Source of the DNA: Amphiduros pacificus
Taxonomy: Eukaryota; Annelida; Polychaeta; Phyllodocida; Hesionidae
DNA length: 64,000 bases
Direction: 5' to 3'
NCBI GenBank assembly: GCA_949316495.1
Contig: OX439011.1
Span: 25,908,495-25,972,494, forward strand
Positions 46,886-56,758 of this stretch are shown in pieces. Under the pieces are notes generated by a model. That model was not told where the DNA came from. It worked only from the letters and a program-made list of their open reading frames with translations, and searched no databases. The position numbers were made by a program, and so were the translations under genes. Each line of letters begins with the position of its first letter. Positions within the stretch are counted from its first letter, which is position 1.

Positions 46886-47920
46886 ATGCGAAAAACACTG
46901 CCCATATCTTTGACAATGCTTCAGCTAAGAAGATCATCAGGAACATTTCTATTCATTCTTGTAGCAAGCACAATTGTCTCTGTTGTCATCACGGTTGCCA
47001 TATTATTTGGAACAGTCTCATCTAACATGGAAATCTCTAGTGAATGTGACCATCATGTTTGCAGATTTGATGATCCCAGGCTACCCACAGACATCACATG
47101 TAAGACAAACAAAGATTGCAAGAGCTGGAACCATCCATGCAAGATGGATCATTGTAACCCATCAGGGACAGCGGCATGCATTTACACGAGCGCAGGAAAC
47201 TTTGTTTGTCAATGCAAAGATTTCTATAGTGGAAAGTTTTGCGAAACCAACAAAACAGACATATCTATCACATGTCATTACTGTCTCAATGGAGGGACAT
47301 GTATGCAGAAAGCATACACAAAAGGATACAAGTGCCATTGTCCAGTGGGATGGACTGGCGAAATGTGTCAACAGATGAAGGTTGATTATGATGAAGATGA
47401 TAATGCCTGTGAACTAGCAAATTTTCATCTCCCAAAAGACATTTCAAACCACACATGGTATGAACTGGGGCACAGCAACCACTCTCATCTCAACACAGAT
47501 GCTTGCACCAAGTACTCATTTGATGTAAACACCACTGATGACAAACACATCAGAGCAAGAGTCGATTATCTTCCCCTAAACAGGTTTACATCTAAAAGAC
47601 AAGGATGGCAGGGGATGACTCTAGATTTTGTCCAAGGGAATGGAAGTGGAAACAATCTAGTTGTCTCAAGTCAACCTTTCTTGCATGCCGAGAAGGAAAA
47701 CTCTCAGACTAATGCCACAATATATGAACACTCATCCAATCTTCTAGTGATAATGTTCTGTCGAGTTGATAAAATGTACGGAAAGCAAGAAATGACCATA
47801 TTGTTGACCAAAGACAAAAATGCTGCAATAGACAATGATTTCGATAAAATCATATTTACCAATCATGATTTGAATGTATGTGAGAATGGCTACAAAAAAA
47901 CGCAAGAGAAAAGTGAGTGA
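46886..47920 (+). CDS. Type II membrane protein with two EGF modules and a lipocalin-like domain
   Basis: A 344-aa protein. After a short basic N-terminus comes one membrane segment (about residues 20-43), then two EGF-like modules (about 84-119 ending CQCKDFYSGKFCE, and 130-161 with CLNGGTC..CHCPVGWTGEMC), then about residues 174-338 with lipocalin hallmarks: a TWYEL motif at the first strand, the later disulfide cysteines and the closing strand LLVIMFCRVD. EGF modules can bind ErbB-type receptors (as poxviral growth factors do), lipocalins bind small hydrophobic ligands. The combination, orientation and sequons suggest a surface or shed signalling protein. The 3' end overlaps the next gene by 47 bp. 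Confidence 0.82.
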   Translation: MRKTLPISLTMLQLRRSSGTFLFILVASTIVSVVITVAILFGTVSSNMEISSECDHHVCRFDDPRLPTDITCKTNKDCKSWNHPCKMDHCNPSGTAACIYTSAGNFVCQCKDFYSGKFCETNKTDISITCHYCLNGGTCMQKAYTKGYKCHCPVGWTGEMCQQMKVDYDEDDNACELANFHLPKDISNHTWYELGHSNHSHLNTDACTKYSFDVNTTDDKHIRARVDYLPLNRFTSKRQGWQGMTLDFVQGNGSGNNLVVSSQPFLHAEKENSQTNATIYEHSSNLLVIMFCRVDKMYGKQEMTILLTKDKNAAIDNDFDKIIFTNHDLNVCENGYKKTQEKSE

Positions 47921-48485
47921 CGACGAGTTGAGTGCCATATGCATACAAGAGTCCCTCTCTGGGAATGGTGGTGTTGATCTACCTAACATACCAATGCTTT
48001 GTTCATCCATCATGCCTCTTCCAGGCTTTGATGATTGTGTATCATGTAAAATATGTGAAATTAAAGTGAATGCAGCACATGACATGGATGAAAGAATTAC
48101 AAGCAAGGGGGCTTCACTTGGTGAGTTTCTACAGATAGCTCATCATCAATTTGATCTTGATGAAGGGAGACCTGCAATGGATATAGCTAAGGAGATAAAA
48201 GAAGCTCTCGACAAGTACTCCGACAAATGCGACATGTTAAAGGACATCACAGATGAGGAGGTCTATAGGCACTTTAAATTTGATCATTCAAGATCACAAA
48301 AGTCCAAGATAAGAGATAAGCTTTTGAGAGCCCTTTCAAGGATGCTTGATTTGAGTCTATTTGGGTGCTGTGAAAAAATGGACAATGGAAAGGTTTATCT
48401 CAATAAGGTTTCTACCATCCTTACATTGAACATTATTGATCGAATACATAGAACTGTAAACATGAAAGAAAACGATGAAACCTAA
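47874..48485 (+). CDS. Nuclear-type hypothetical protein, 203 aa
   Basis: Begins within the end of the EGF-lipocalin gene in another frame. The N-terminus has a strong nuclear localisation signal (KKRKRK). A C-x2-C pair (CVSCKIC) and a helical C-terminal domain with HFKFDHSRSQKSKIRDKLLRALSR follow. No family recognised; a late gene regulator or DNA-associated protein is possible. An ATG at 47886 is an alternative start with similar context. Confidence 0.65.
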   Translation: MYVRMATKKRKRKVSDDELSAICIQESLSGNGGVDLPNIPMLCSSIMPLPGFDDCVSCKICEIKVNAAHDMDERITSKGASLGEFLQIAHHQFDLDEGRPAMDIAKEIKEALDKYSDKCDMLKDITDEEVYRHFKFDHSRSQKSKIRDKLLRALSRMLDLSLFGCCEKMDNGKVYLNKVSTILTLNIIDRIHRTVNMKENDET

Positions 48486-48503
48486 CCATTTTGTTGAATT
48501 TTT

Positions 48504-50102
48504 TTATTTCACATAAGAATATTTGCTATTTGGATTATAGCCACATTTATTGGCTATGTCTACATTCTGCTCCATGCCCACCTCTAATCCCAATCCACAT
48601 TCTGTCACAAGGCCCAAAAAGAACATCCTCCTGCGCATTTCCCATGGGAAAGAATTCATCTTGCTTCTGATGACATTGAATGTGTGGGTTGAAGTGGCAT
48701 TTGTAAATCTTGTCAAGTATGATCTCATTGTTCCCTCAATGACATCTTGGTTGCAATCCAGACGCATCAGATACACATGTGATCCCATTCTTAGTGGAAA
48801 CAAATCATGTCTGCTTGACAATAATTGGAACAACATATTCTGATCCACACAATTTATCTGTAGCAATTCCTTTGGTGTTGACCATACATCCAATTCCTTA
48901 TCCAAAAGACCCTTTCCATCCAACTCTAAGATTTCATTTCGTCTTGCCAATTTCACGCATGTGATCAGATTCTGTCCATCCATTATTTTCTCAATACCCA
49001 CCTGTAAAGTTTTGACCCCACACCTATGAAAGTTTTCAGCATAGTCACAGCCACCCATGGAGAGGTGCAGCAATAGATCCAAGTGCTTTTGGGGATTGTT
49101 GAGCAGATGGACAGGGTTCACAGAAAAGGCAATACTCTGGTTGAAGACAATATCAGCGTCCTTTGTTTTCTCCTTACGCAACAGATATAATCTTGGATCG
49201 GCCAGTGCAAGCAAAGTCATCAGCATGTCTGAGTCTGTGGTAACGATGGATGCTGATTGCTCATGATGCCGCAAAAATGACCATAGGTATGGAATGATGG
49301 AGTCTGCCTCATAATATGGAACCTCCATGCCATTGTCCCATGGTAGGACATAGGATCCACACACTCGACTGATGAGACCAGGTTCCATCTTAGTTCTTCC
49401 TTGAGCCAGATAAACACTGGCATTCATGTGTGTATTTCTTCCTAAAAATTCCACCATTTTCCCCAGCACATTTTCCCGATTCTCTCTGCTAAAGATGTAA
49501 CGTTGTAAAGATCCAGCCATACGTCCGTCACCAGTCTGTGAAAAGAGAAAAAATCTACTGTATAGATTATCTGGGACCACCTCACCGATGCGGTTGCAGT
49601 TCTCTTCTATCTTTCGGCAGATGCTTGATGCATGCGACTTTGTTTGCCTTTGTCTTCTTGTTTCCAATTTTGCCACAGGGCAATCTCCATCCACGGCCAG
49701 AAATATGGCATTCAGAGACGACTCCATACCCTTTTTGTCACATGCCATTTTCCATCGCTTATCCACAAGTTCCACTTTATTGGAGAGATAGCTTGCAGCT
49801 ATGTCCAATGTGAATATGTCAACAGAATTTTTGACTTGTCCCGTTTTCCAATCGATGAACACCTGTCCTATGGGATCTTCAGATGAAAGGAAGTCTATCA
49901 CACTGCTGTAGCAATACATGTGTTGTTGGACCATTGAGGATAATTGAGATTGAGAGATGTACAAAAACTGTGTAAGGTCGATCAAGACAACAGATGTGTT
50001 GCGTAGCACTTCAATGGCACTTGACTGTTGCAAGGGTAATTTTGTTTCACCACTCATTGCTTTTTGGAAGATTGTTTGAGCCAAGCTTGGATACAGACCC
50101 AT
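48504..50102 (-). CDS. FEN/XRN-type 5' nuclease
   Basis: A 532-aa protein with the acidic metal-binding pattern of the FEN1/XPG/XRN (PIN-like) nucleases in order: VVLIDLTQF (Asp42), AVDGDCPVAKLETRRQRQ (Asp138/140 with the basic helix, very XRN-like), YYEADSI (Glu265/Asp267), TTDSDMLM (Asp290/292) and GGCDY (Asp353) followed by a helix-hairpin-helix-like segment. Such enzymes cut flap structures in replication and recombination or degrade RNA from the 5' end. Poxvirus G5 and the herpesvirus host shut-off protein UL41 belong to the same superfamily. It could serve in replication or in mRNA decay; the XRN-like wording around residues 136-152 mildly favours RNA or 5'-end substrates. Confidence 0.82.
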   Translation of the reverse strand: MGLYPSLAQTIFQKAMSGETKLPLQQSSAIEVLRNTSVVLIDLTQFLYISQSQLSSMVQQHMYCYSSVIDFLSSEDPIGQVFIDWKTGQVKNSVDIFTLDIAASYLSNKVELVDKRWKMACDKKGMESSLNAIFLAVDGDCPVAKLETRRQRQTKSHASSICRKIEENCNRIGEVVPDNLYSRFFLFSQTGDGRMAGSLQRYIFSRENRENVLGKMVEFLGRNTHMNASVYLAQGRTKMEPGLISRVCGSYVLPWDNGMEVPYYEADSIIPYLWSFLRHHEQSASIVTTDSDMLMTLLALADPRLYLLRKEKTKDADIVFNQSIAFSVNPVHLLNNPQKHLDLLLHLSMGGCDYAENFHRCGVKTLQVGIEKIMDGQNLITCVKLARRNEILELDGKGLLDKELDVWSTPKELLQINCVDQNMLFQLLSSRHDLFPLRMGSHVYLMRLDCNQDVIEGTMRSYLTRFTNATSTHTFNVIRSKMNSFPWEMRRRMFFLGLVTECGLGLEVGMEQNVDIANKCGYNPNSKYSYVK

Positions 50103-50173
50103 GATTGTTAGACAGCAAGCCTATTCGCGAATCAAATATGTTAATGCATAGGTTGATCATTGTGTTTGTGAAC

Positions 50174-51517
50174 ATGTCTTCAACTAGTCTTCTTGCAAAA
50201 TTCATTTCTGGTCATTCAAATTTTTGTGGTCCTAGTAGGGCACCAGGCACAGGAAATGGCCCGCTTCGAAAGAGAAGATTGGAAGAAATATTGGACTATG
50301 ATGTCGAGTTTGGTGTTCTAAACAAGAGGTTATACTCTGACATGTTTAGACCAGAGATAGAGCAAGCGAGAAGAAATTATGTCAAAAGAGAAATGAACAG
50401 TAATGAATTATCCATGCCATACACATACACTGGCACACAGCTGTTGAACATGTCCAATGATGCTCCTGTGAATTTTCCACATCTCTCTTCACCTGCATTT
50501 GGTGCAGACCCAGTTGACGAGCTTGGGGGTAAGTTTGATTTGATTTCAAACACAATGACCCCTCTGTATCCTTGTGATGCTCCTCCAATTCAACACAACA
50601 AACTTCTTATGGAATATATGGGTATTGTTCACTCACCATATGCAATTGGGGAGAGAGATTCATGCTTCTCTGACCTTCATGGAAGGGTTGTAGAAATGGG
50701 AGTATATTGTGACGAAAATGCAAGAGTGGTGACAGATGATGGATCTGCTCTGTTCAGGGTTGATCTTGAAGATGAATGTCTTTTGAGGGACAAAGTGGAT
50801 CAGGCTTTCAAGTTATCTCTGGCTGACATTACATTTGATCCTGTATCCACACTGATACCATTCCACCTTCTACAGGACCATGTGAAAAACTGTAATAAAA
50901 CACTTACAACTCAATATACACATATGCAGTCATGCGGAGATTATGCCAATCTCAAAGCACAGGTGACCTCGCAGCATGGAGTGGACAGTGTTGATGCACT
51001 CATGATACACATGGCCTCACCAGAAATATTCTATGAGACCTTTCGCCCAAGGGGAATTTGTAGTAGCACATGCAGTGGTTCTTTCGCAAACAACAAAAGA
51101 GATAGTTTTGTTGTTACCTTGCAGACGACAGGAAAACTTACCGTGGATGTTGAAGATGGTGACTTCTTATATGAACAAGGGACCACTATGGATGTTGGCA
51201 CGCTATTTCTGATTATTGAAATGAAAGAGCTCATCCCTCGTGACAACAAGTTTAATTATGCTTGGCCAAGAATGCTTCTCACTTCGAGCTCCATTGATCA
51301 AGTGGAGGCAGAGATGCTGATCTCATCAGAGGGAATATCAGTGAAGACAAGAGATGGAAGGAAATCAGCATCCATCATTGTACCCATTGCCAAATTGAGA
51401 AAGGGTCCTTACGAAGTGCATCATGAAAATGATAGAGATGCCAGACAAAATTATGACTTTGATATTATCATGAATTGTCGTAATTCAAAACCCCGTATTG
51501 TAAGATATAGCATGTAG
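50174..51517 (+). CDS. Hypothetical protein, 447 aa (structural candidate)
   Basis: Unknown family. After a basic N-terminal part (PLRKRRLEE) it is beta-rich, without membrane segments; the C-terminal part (FVVTLQTTGKLTVDVEDGDFL) suggests a beta-sandwich. It lies head-to-head with the nuclease gene. The start at 50174 is chosen for context (aacATGtc); ATGs at 50138 and 50144 are alternatives. A capsid or tegument role is plausible but unproven. Confidence 0.65.
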   Translation: MSSTSLLAKFISGHSNFCGPSRAPGTGNGPLRKRRLEEILDYDVEFGVLNKRLYSDMFRPEIEQARRNYVKREMNSNELSMPYTYTGTQLLNMSNDAPVNFPHLSSPAFGADPVDELGGKFDLISNTMTPLYPCDAPPIQHNKLLMEYMGIVHSPYAIGERDSCFSDLHGRVVEMGVYCDENARVVTDDGSALFRVDLEDECLLRDKVDQAFKLSLADITFDPVSTLIPFHLLQDHVKNCNKTLTTQYTHMQSCGDYANLKAQVTSQHGVDSVDALMIHMASPEIFYETFRPRGICSSTCSGSFANNKRDSFVVTLQTTGKLTVDVEDGDFLYEQGTTMDVGTLFLIIEMKELIPRDNKFNYAWPRMLLTSSSIDQVEAEMLISSEGISVKTRDGRKSASIIVPIAKLRKGPYEVHHENDRDARQNYDFDIIMNCRNSKPRIVRYSM

Positions 51518-51521
51518 ATAA

Positions 51522-51527
51522 AATAAA
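51522..51527 (+). terminator. Poly(A) signal of the 447-aa gene
   Basis: AATAAA within 10 bp of the stop codon at 51517, in a 38-bp gap before the convergent helicase gene. Confidence 0.6.
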
Positions 51528-51555
51528 GAGACTTTACAGCATCTGTGCTTTTGTG

Positions 51556-52983
51556 TTATCTTTTATTCACATTTTCATAATAGTTCAGAACAGATGGGTC
51601 GACAATAACCCTCATCTCATGTGGTACATGTGTCAAGTGCAGCAGATCAAGGGATGTGAGGCGTGTGATGATGACATAAAACATAGATGACACAGACTCT
51701 GTTTTCATATAAGGTGGTGAGAAAAAAATTCTCCTTTGTACAGTTGAACCCTGAAGCTTGTGTGCTGTTATTGCATGACACAGCAACAAGGGAATGAAAT
51801 GCATTTTCACACTCTTGTATTGATCAATCTTCTTTGTGATACAATGGGCTCCTATAGTGACCCGTGTGCAATCGTCCAATTCCAATAGAACTCCCATGTC
51901 ACATTCTGAAGTGCCATAGTCACATTCTAATCCTGGGACAAAGGCCAACACCTTTCCCATTGTACCGTTTACAATACCAAATTCCACACTCATGTTTGCT
52001 GTCACCATTACATGGGCACCTACAAAAATTTCAAGAGAGGCATCCATCTCCTTACTTAGTTCATCTTGCACATTCATCATCAGATCAGGCTTTATTTTTG
52101 GGAGGGACTGCCAATTCACTTTGAGCGAACGAATCTCTACATTGTCTCTTCTTGCCCGTTCGGTTACTCTCTCATTATAAGTTTTCACATCTTTGCGATA
52201 TGGGAAGACGCGCAGAGCATCAGATAAGAAGTCCACATCCATGATTTTCTGTCGACCATTCGGAACAATGCATCCTTGAAGAAGTTTGTATTCATCATCT
52301 GAGAGTTGATTATGGGAGAGTTTCATAATCATATTGATAAATTGATTATCTCTGGACTGTCTGAGAACATACTGCAACGAATATACCTTAGCAATCCAAG
52401 TTCCATCTTGCCATCTAGGATGTTGAAAAGCATATACGCAATTACTCTGTGACACAGGAGGCAATTGCCTGAAATCTCCAACAAACAGGACCACCACTCC
52501 ACCAAATACCTTACTGGGTCTCCCTCTAATCTGACGCAGAGCCACATCCATGGCTTCAATGAACATTGGGGTGAGCATTGACACTTCCTCCACTACCAGA
52601 TAGTCACACTTTTGCATGACTGTACCAACACTGTAAACCTTTTTCTGACGCACCTTCTTTTCAAGCCCCTCCATGTCTCCCTTCTGCACGAGTGACAGCT
52701 CCTCTGAACCAAATCGTAGGAGAGAGTGAATTGTCTGTATTGTAACTTCAAGGCCATCTAAACTCTTCTTTACTTGTTGAGCAGCGCAGCCAGTGCTTCC
52801 CCCAACCACAATTGATTTTCTTTTCTCTGTCACGAGTGTACGAATGATATTTGCAATCATATAAGTCTTACCAGAGCCTGGAAATCCAAGCAATGCACAA
52901 TTTTGTCCGAGAAGAAGACTGTCAAGAAGTTTTTTCTGGATTTCTGCATGTTTGAACTTTGCATATTCGATGAATAGTGACAT
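51556..52983 (-). CDS. SF1 helicase, Pif1/UL5-like (helicase-primase helicase)
   Basis: A 475-aa superfamily 1B helicase. Motif I GFPGSGKT at residues 33-40, motif II VVEEVSML at about 130-137, motif III GDFRQLPPV at about 169-177, and near the C-terminus AHKLQGST (motif V, about 421-428) followed by the motif VI region YVIITRLTS. This matches Pif1/RecD-type helicases, and herpesvirus UL5 belongs to the same group. It most likely unwinds DNA at the replication fork in a helicase-primase complex. UL5 proteins are usually longer (about 850 aa), so this is a compact version. The ATG at 52983 is the first in frame. The adjacent minus-strand gene upstream is a coiled-coil protein. Confidence 0.9.
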   Translation of the reverse strand: MSLFIEYAKFKHAEIQKKLLDSLLLGQNCALLGFPGSGKTYMIANIIRTLVTEKRKSIVVGGSTGCAAQQVKKSLDGLEVTIQTIHSLLRFGSEELSLVQKGDMEGLEKKVRQKKVYSVGTVMQKCDYLVVEEVSMLTPMFIEAMDVALRQIRGRPSKVFGGVVVLFVGDFRQLPPVSQSNCVYAFQHPRWQDGTWIAKVYSLQYVLRQSRDNQFINMIMKLSHNQLSDDEYKLLQGCIVPNGRQKIMDVDFLSDALRVFPYRKDVKTYNERVTERARRDNVEIRSLKVNWQSLPKIKPDLMMNVQDELSKEMDASLEIFVGAHVMVTANMSVEFGIVNGTMGKVLAFVPGLECDYGTSECDMGVLLELDDCTRVTIGAHCITKKIDQYKSVKMHFIPLLLCHAITAHKLQGSTVQRRIFFSPPYMKTESVSSMFYVIITRLTSLDLLHLTHVPHEMRVIVDPSVLNYYENVNKR

Positions 52984-53032
52984 AGTGACACTCAATCCAG
53001 TATTGAAATTCTATCTATGTAAAACTGTCCAT

Positions 53033-54028
53033 TCAATCAAATCCGATAGCCTTTTCCATCTGAGAACGGTTTTTGGTCAGTGCATCGCAATCTGACGCAT
53101 CATCTTGCACAGTGTCGTCTGGTAGTAAACTACCAAGCCCCTGCATTGCATTTAGAATTGCCGCCACAAAGGCCTGTCTGGCATTGACCAACACAACCTC
53201 TTGGTATGTGATTTGATGATGAGTCAATTCCTTCATCTTGGAAATCATGCTACTTGCCTCCTCAAATATACAGAAGTTCTTACACCACACAATTCGTGCA
53301 TAATGACACATGTCAATGTACAGTTTGTAATACACCACAGTATCTATCATACTGTCAAAGTCACGAATAATCTTCCTCTTAAGATTTCTCAGGCTACCTG
53401 TGGCATCTCTATAGCACAATTCCAAAAGAAGACGAAAGAGGTGGCTGCTTCCATTGGTGGTCTTGTCAACAAACTGAAGGTGATTCAGTGATTGGTCCTG
53501 AGGAAACATCTCCATGTACTTTTCCAGAATGGTGTCCATCTTTGAAACCACTCTCAATTGCTTACACGTTTCTGTGTCCTTTAGATCAGTTATTGTATCC
53601 TTCAGGCACTGATTTTCTTCACGAAGCTTATCGTTTTCATGTTGCTTCTGTTGAATCACTTTTTCCTTGTCAACAGCCTTGATTCTCATGTGCTTCACTC
53701 TCTTATGCAAAAGTTCCACTTCATTCGTGCTTTTGGCCTCCATCCGCTTTGAATCTTCTCTTTCAGTGTGGAGAAAGTCTTTGAGACTGGCATTTTTTTG
53801 CAACAGACTTGACCTTTCCTGAGCGTACTTCTCTTGTTCACATTTCAAATTTCTACATTCTTCACCCAGTGTTCTCAATGAATCCTCTAGCCTTCTCTTA
53901 CTTTCAGAGACAATGTTTACCTGTGCTTCTACTTCCTTGTACTTCTGAGATAATCTACCATGTGCATCTTCCAACTGACGGTATGTGCTATAGAGTTGAT
54001 TAAAACGCTTTTCCCACAATTCTTCCAT
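53033..54028 (-). CDS. Coiled-coil protein, 331 aa
   Basis: Residues about 5-155 form a continuous coiled coil with many E/K/Q/R heptads; the C-terminal half is globular with aromatic and cysteine residues (YYKLYIDMCHYARIVWCKNFC). No signal peptide. It lies 50 bp upstream of the helicase on the same strand and is divergent from another partly coiled-coil gene (54109..54951), 80 bp away. Function unknown; scaffold or tegument type is plausible. Confidence 0.68.
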   Translation of the reverse strand: MEELWEKRFNQLYSTYRQLEDAHGRLSQKYKEVEAQVNIVSESKRRLEDSLRTLGEECRNLKCEQEKYAQERSSLLQKNASLKDFLHTEREDSKRMEAKSTNEVELLHKRVKHMRIKAVDKEKVIQQKQHENDKLREENQCLKDTITDLKDTETCKQLRVVSKMDTILEKYMEMFPQDQSLNHLQFVDKTTNGSSHLFRLLLELCYRDATGSLRNLKRKIIRDFDSMIDTVVYYKLYIDMCHYARIVWCKNFCIFEEASSMISKMKELTHHQITYQEVVLVNARQAFVAAILNAMQGLGSLLPDDTVQDDASDCDALTKNRSQMEKAIGFD

Positions 54029-54108
54029 ATCAATCAAATGTATTCATGCATACAATAAAGTGACCAGCACAAATAGTGGTTACTAAAGTTCAACGAAAGA
54101 TTGAGGAA

Positions 54109-54951
54109 ATGGCATATGAAGACAGTATGGCACTTGTGGACCTTTCAACTGTGGAGGACAATACAGAGTCAAGACTAAATCAAAATTGGAGGCAAAGGTT
54201 TTTATTTGCAATATGTGATACACTTCATGGGTTGCTTTGGCACCCCCATATGAGTGGGATATATGAACAGCTCTCACTTCAACAGCTCACAAATGAAACT
54301 CTTAGATGCCATGTCCACCTGCTGGAGCAACTGGCATGCTTAAAAGACGAGCGAGGTCAGTTTCAACGACTTGATGACCACATACAGGATGAGAAGATGT
54401 CTTTGGAAGAGAACATCACCAAAGTGGAGAGTGAGCTGTACCAAAAGCGAAACAGAGTCATTGAAGCTGAAAAGAAAGGTCTCTCCACAAGCACACTCTT
54501 CAGTGATATTGCTCTTCATCTCTCTTGTCTGGCAAGGTTCAACAAGAGCTATTTTTTATACAACAACATCTTGGATATCATCCATAAAACTCTGACCGAT
54601 ACAGATATCTCAGAGAAGTTAGCTCACTTGTGTGGCACGTTTAGTAGATCCGACACATGTCAACCATCAAGTCAGAACATGAAAGCATACGAGGATACAC
54701 TACATGGATTACTGCATCACATGGCCCGTTGTGATGAAACCAAGAAACTGATAGACACAAAATTGAGATTGGCCAAGAGCAGTGACACAGACGTTGCGCT
54801 TCATGTTGGCATGCAGGTGGGAGCTGTACAGTCCAAATGTCAGGTTGATTCTTTTCTAAAAAATGGAGACTTGTCATTTACATCTCAAATTCCAAATGAG
54901 ATATCATCTGTGGAGAATTGCCATACATCGTCTTCACGTGCCCCAAATTGA
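54109..54951 (+). CDS. Helical protein, 280 aa
   Basis: Unknown family, mostly helical with a short coiled coil in the middle (around KMSLEENITKVESELYQKRN). No membrane segment. The start is the ATG at 54109, because the longer frame lacks one. Its 3' end overlaps the end of the convergent 129-aa gene by 67 bp. Confidence 0.62.
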   Translation: MAYEDSMALVDLSTVEDNTESRLNQNWRQRFLFAICDTLHGLLWHPHMSGIYEQLSLQQLTNETLRCHVHLLEQLACLKDERGQFQRLDDHIQDEKMSLEENITKVESELYQKRNRVIEAEKKGLSTSTLFSDIALHLSCLARFNKSYFLYNNILDIIHKTLTDTDISEKLAHLCGTFSRSDTCQPSSQNMKAYEDTLHGLLHHMARCDETKKLIDTKLRLAKSSDTDVALHVGMQVGAVQSKCQVDSFLKNGDLSFTSQIPNEISSVENCHTSSSRAPN

Positions 54952-55274
54952 GTTTCTGATGGTGGACAAGTTTTCTTTGACTTAGTGAATATCTTACAAA
55001 GTTCATCATATTCCTTTTTTGCATCTGTAGTCCGAGAAGAACATTTTTCAACCTCATTGGCCATAGCCTTCAACTCAACTTCAATGCTTTGTATATAGTC
55101 ATGCAATTCCTTTCTATTGTCAAAGGATGACTTGTTATCTTTTGGGTTTAATTGAAGTTTTTCTAATGTAAAACATTGTCTGAATTGTTCCGTGAAAGGA
55201 TTTGAGTGATGTCCTTCCCCACATTTCAATGCATATCCCTTCATCTCATCAATTATTTCATCGATGGTCTTCAT
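54885..55274 (-). CDS. Hypothetical protein, 129 aa
   Basis: Small acidic protein with a coiled-coil-like middle (ELHDYIQSIEVELKAMANEVEK). Its ATG overlaps the stop of the upstream gene (TAATG), so the two are likely translated from one message. Function unknown. Confidence 0.58.
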   Translation of the reverse strand: MKTIDEIIDEMKGYALKCGEGHHSNPFTEQFRQCFTLEKLQLNPKDNKSSFDNRKELHDYIQSIEVELKAMANEVEKCSSRTTDAKKEYDELCKIFTKSKKTCPPSETQFGAREDDVWQFSTDDISFGI

Positions 55275-56365
55275 TATTGGATTGATCCAATTACACCAAG
55301 TGTCACATTAATTACATCTTCAGCATTCCAATCATCAATACGTTTTGGTATACCTGGGATATTCACAACCGTATCTGACTTCCAATCTGGCCACATTTTC
55401 TTGACATGCTCTAGACAATTAATCTTCTCTTCTCTGACCCACCTCTTGAGGATCACTTTCTTTAAACCCAATGGTAAAAGTGGGAAAATATCCATGAGTT
55501 CTGGATTGTTTCTCTTGCTACGACCAACTCCGTACAGGTTTCTCTTGAAGGTGACATCATGCTCTAAAAGACATATGTCCTTACATGCCTGTTGAAATGC
55601 CTCTGGCGAGATTCCTCTGTGGATTTCTCTCATCACTTCATGGTGGATGAGTATGTGACATTTTTCTGGCATGGATAAGTTATGGCGCAATTTTATTTCC
55701 CACTCTACGCACATGTTGTTCGCTGATATATCTACTGTAGCAAATTGCAAGACATGGGCAAGGAGGTCCTTACTGGTTTCAACCAAAGAGGTGTCTGTCT
55801 GTTTTTGTGTGTTGAGTGCTAGAGAATTTTGATATATCTGATTTTGACAGACCACATTGACATCTCTGACTTTGTAATAAGAGGCTGATTTTAAAGGAGG
55901 AAAAGCATCATTCCTAGAAAAGCGTAAAGAATCTTGCCTCTCCAATGCACACAGGATCTCCCATCTGTTCTCTATGCCATGCAACAATGCAGTATAGTTG
56001 CGATTGTTCACAGAAAATGGAGAAGTGACGCGATGAAACTTCTCAAACGAGAGTGCATCAAACAAATTCTGACCTGCAGTGTAGAAGATCATGTCAGCAT
56101 CACGACCCATGGTGGTGATGTTGTTCGATGGAGTTGTAGGAAAGGACAAATGAGAGCTACTGTCACACAAAGGCTGTACCCGCCTGCTCATGTTCTCTGT
56201 GAAACCACTCATGTTGGATCGCAGGTGAATGCTGTTCATACATGATGTGTCCCTTGTGGTATGCAAAGTGTATGTCTGGTAACTTGAAACCTGATTGACG
56301 CATTTGTATGTGACAAAGAACTGTTGTGATTTATCACAGGCTAACACCATTTGATTGTGTGGCAT
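55274..56365 (-). CDS. Hypothetical protein, 363 aa
   Basis: Unknown family. Soluble, with a beta-prone N-terminal half and a helical C-terminal half rich in K/R (VGRSKRNNPELMDIF, LKKVILKRWVREEK) that may bind nucleic acid. The start at 56365 is the first in-frame ATG. Follows a small 89-aa gene on the same strand. Confidence 0.62.
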   Translation of the reverse strand: MPHNQMVLACDKSQQFFVTYKCVNQVSSYQTYTLHTTRDTSCMNSIHLRSNMSGFTENMSRRVQPLCDSSSHLSFPTTPSNNITTMGRDADMIFYTAGQNLFDALSFEKFHRVTSPFSVNNRNYTALLHGIENRWEILCALERQDSLRFSRNDAFPPLKSASYYKVRDVNVVCQNQIYQNSLALNTQKQTDTSLVETSKDLLAHVLQFATVDISANNMCVEWEIKLRHNLSMPEKCHILIHHEVMREIHRGISPEAFQQACKDICLLEHDVTFKRNLYGVGRSKRNNPELMDIFPLLPLGLKKVILKRWVREEKINCLEHVKKMWPDWKSDTVVNIPGIPKRIDDWNAEDVINVTLGVIGSIQ

Positions 56366-56430
56366 TGTTGTGGTATCAAATAAAATAAAACAATTTTTCA
56401 AATATATAAACTGGTCTTGTTGGTGCTGAT

Positions 56431-56700
56431 CTAAAATGATTTTTCTATATCAGCTAACTTTTTGGATTCCAAAATCTTCAGACGACGCTTTACAAGTATC
56501 AACAGATGTGGTATCTTATCTCCCAATCCATTTAGTTCAAAAGTGCCCAAGCCCGATTCAGCAATACTGAGAAGATTTACACAGTCATGATACAGAGAGC
56601 ATAATTTCCTTGATTGTATTTCACCACTTTCCTCTTTCAACAGACATTCAACAAGCATATCTCTTGCAATCAAATATAAAGTACGGGAGTGTGAGTGCAT
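56431..56700 (-). CDS. Small helical protein, 89 aa
   Basis: Short, helical, basic near the end (LVKRRLKILESKK). No signal peptide. It lies 65 bp upstream of the 363-aa gene on the same strand and is divergent from the RING-repeat gene at 56759. Unknown function. Confidence 0.5.
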   Translation of the reverse strand: MHSHSRTLYLIARDMLVECLLKEESGEIQSRKLCSLYHDCVNLLSIAESGLGTFELNGLGDKIPHLLILVKRRLKILESKKLADIEKSF

Positions 56701-56758
56701 AGCTCATTGATATTAACACCATTGTGGAAGAGGAAATCACAAATATCATTATTGAATC

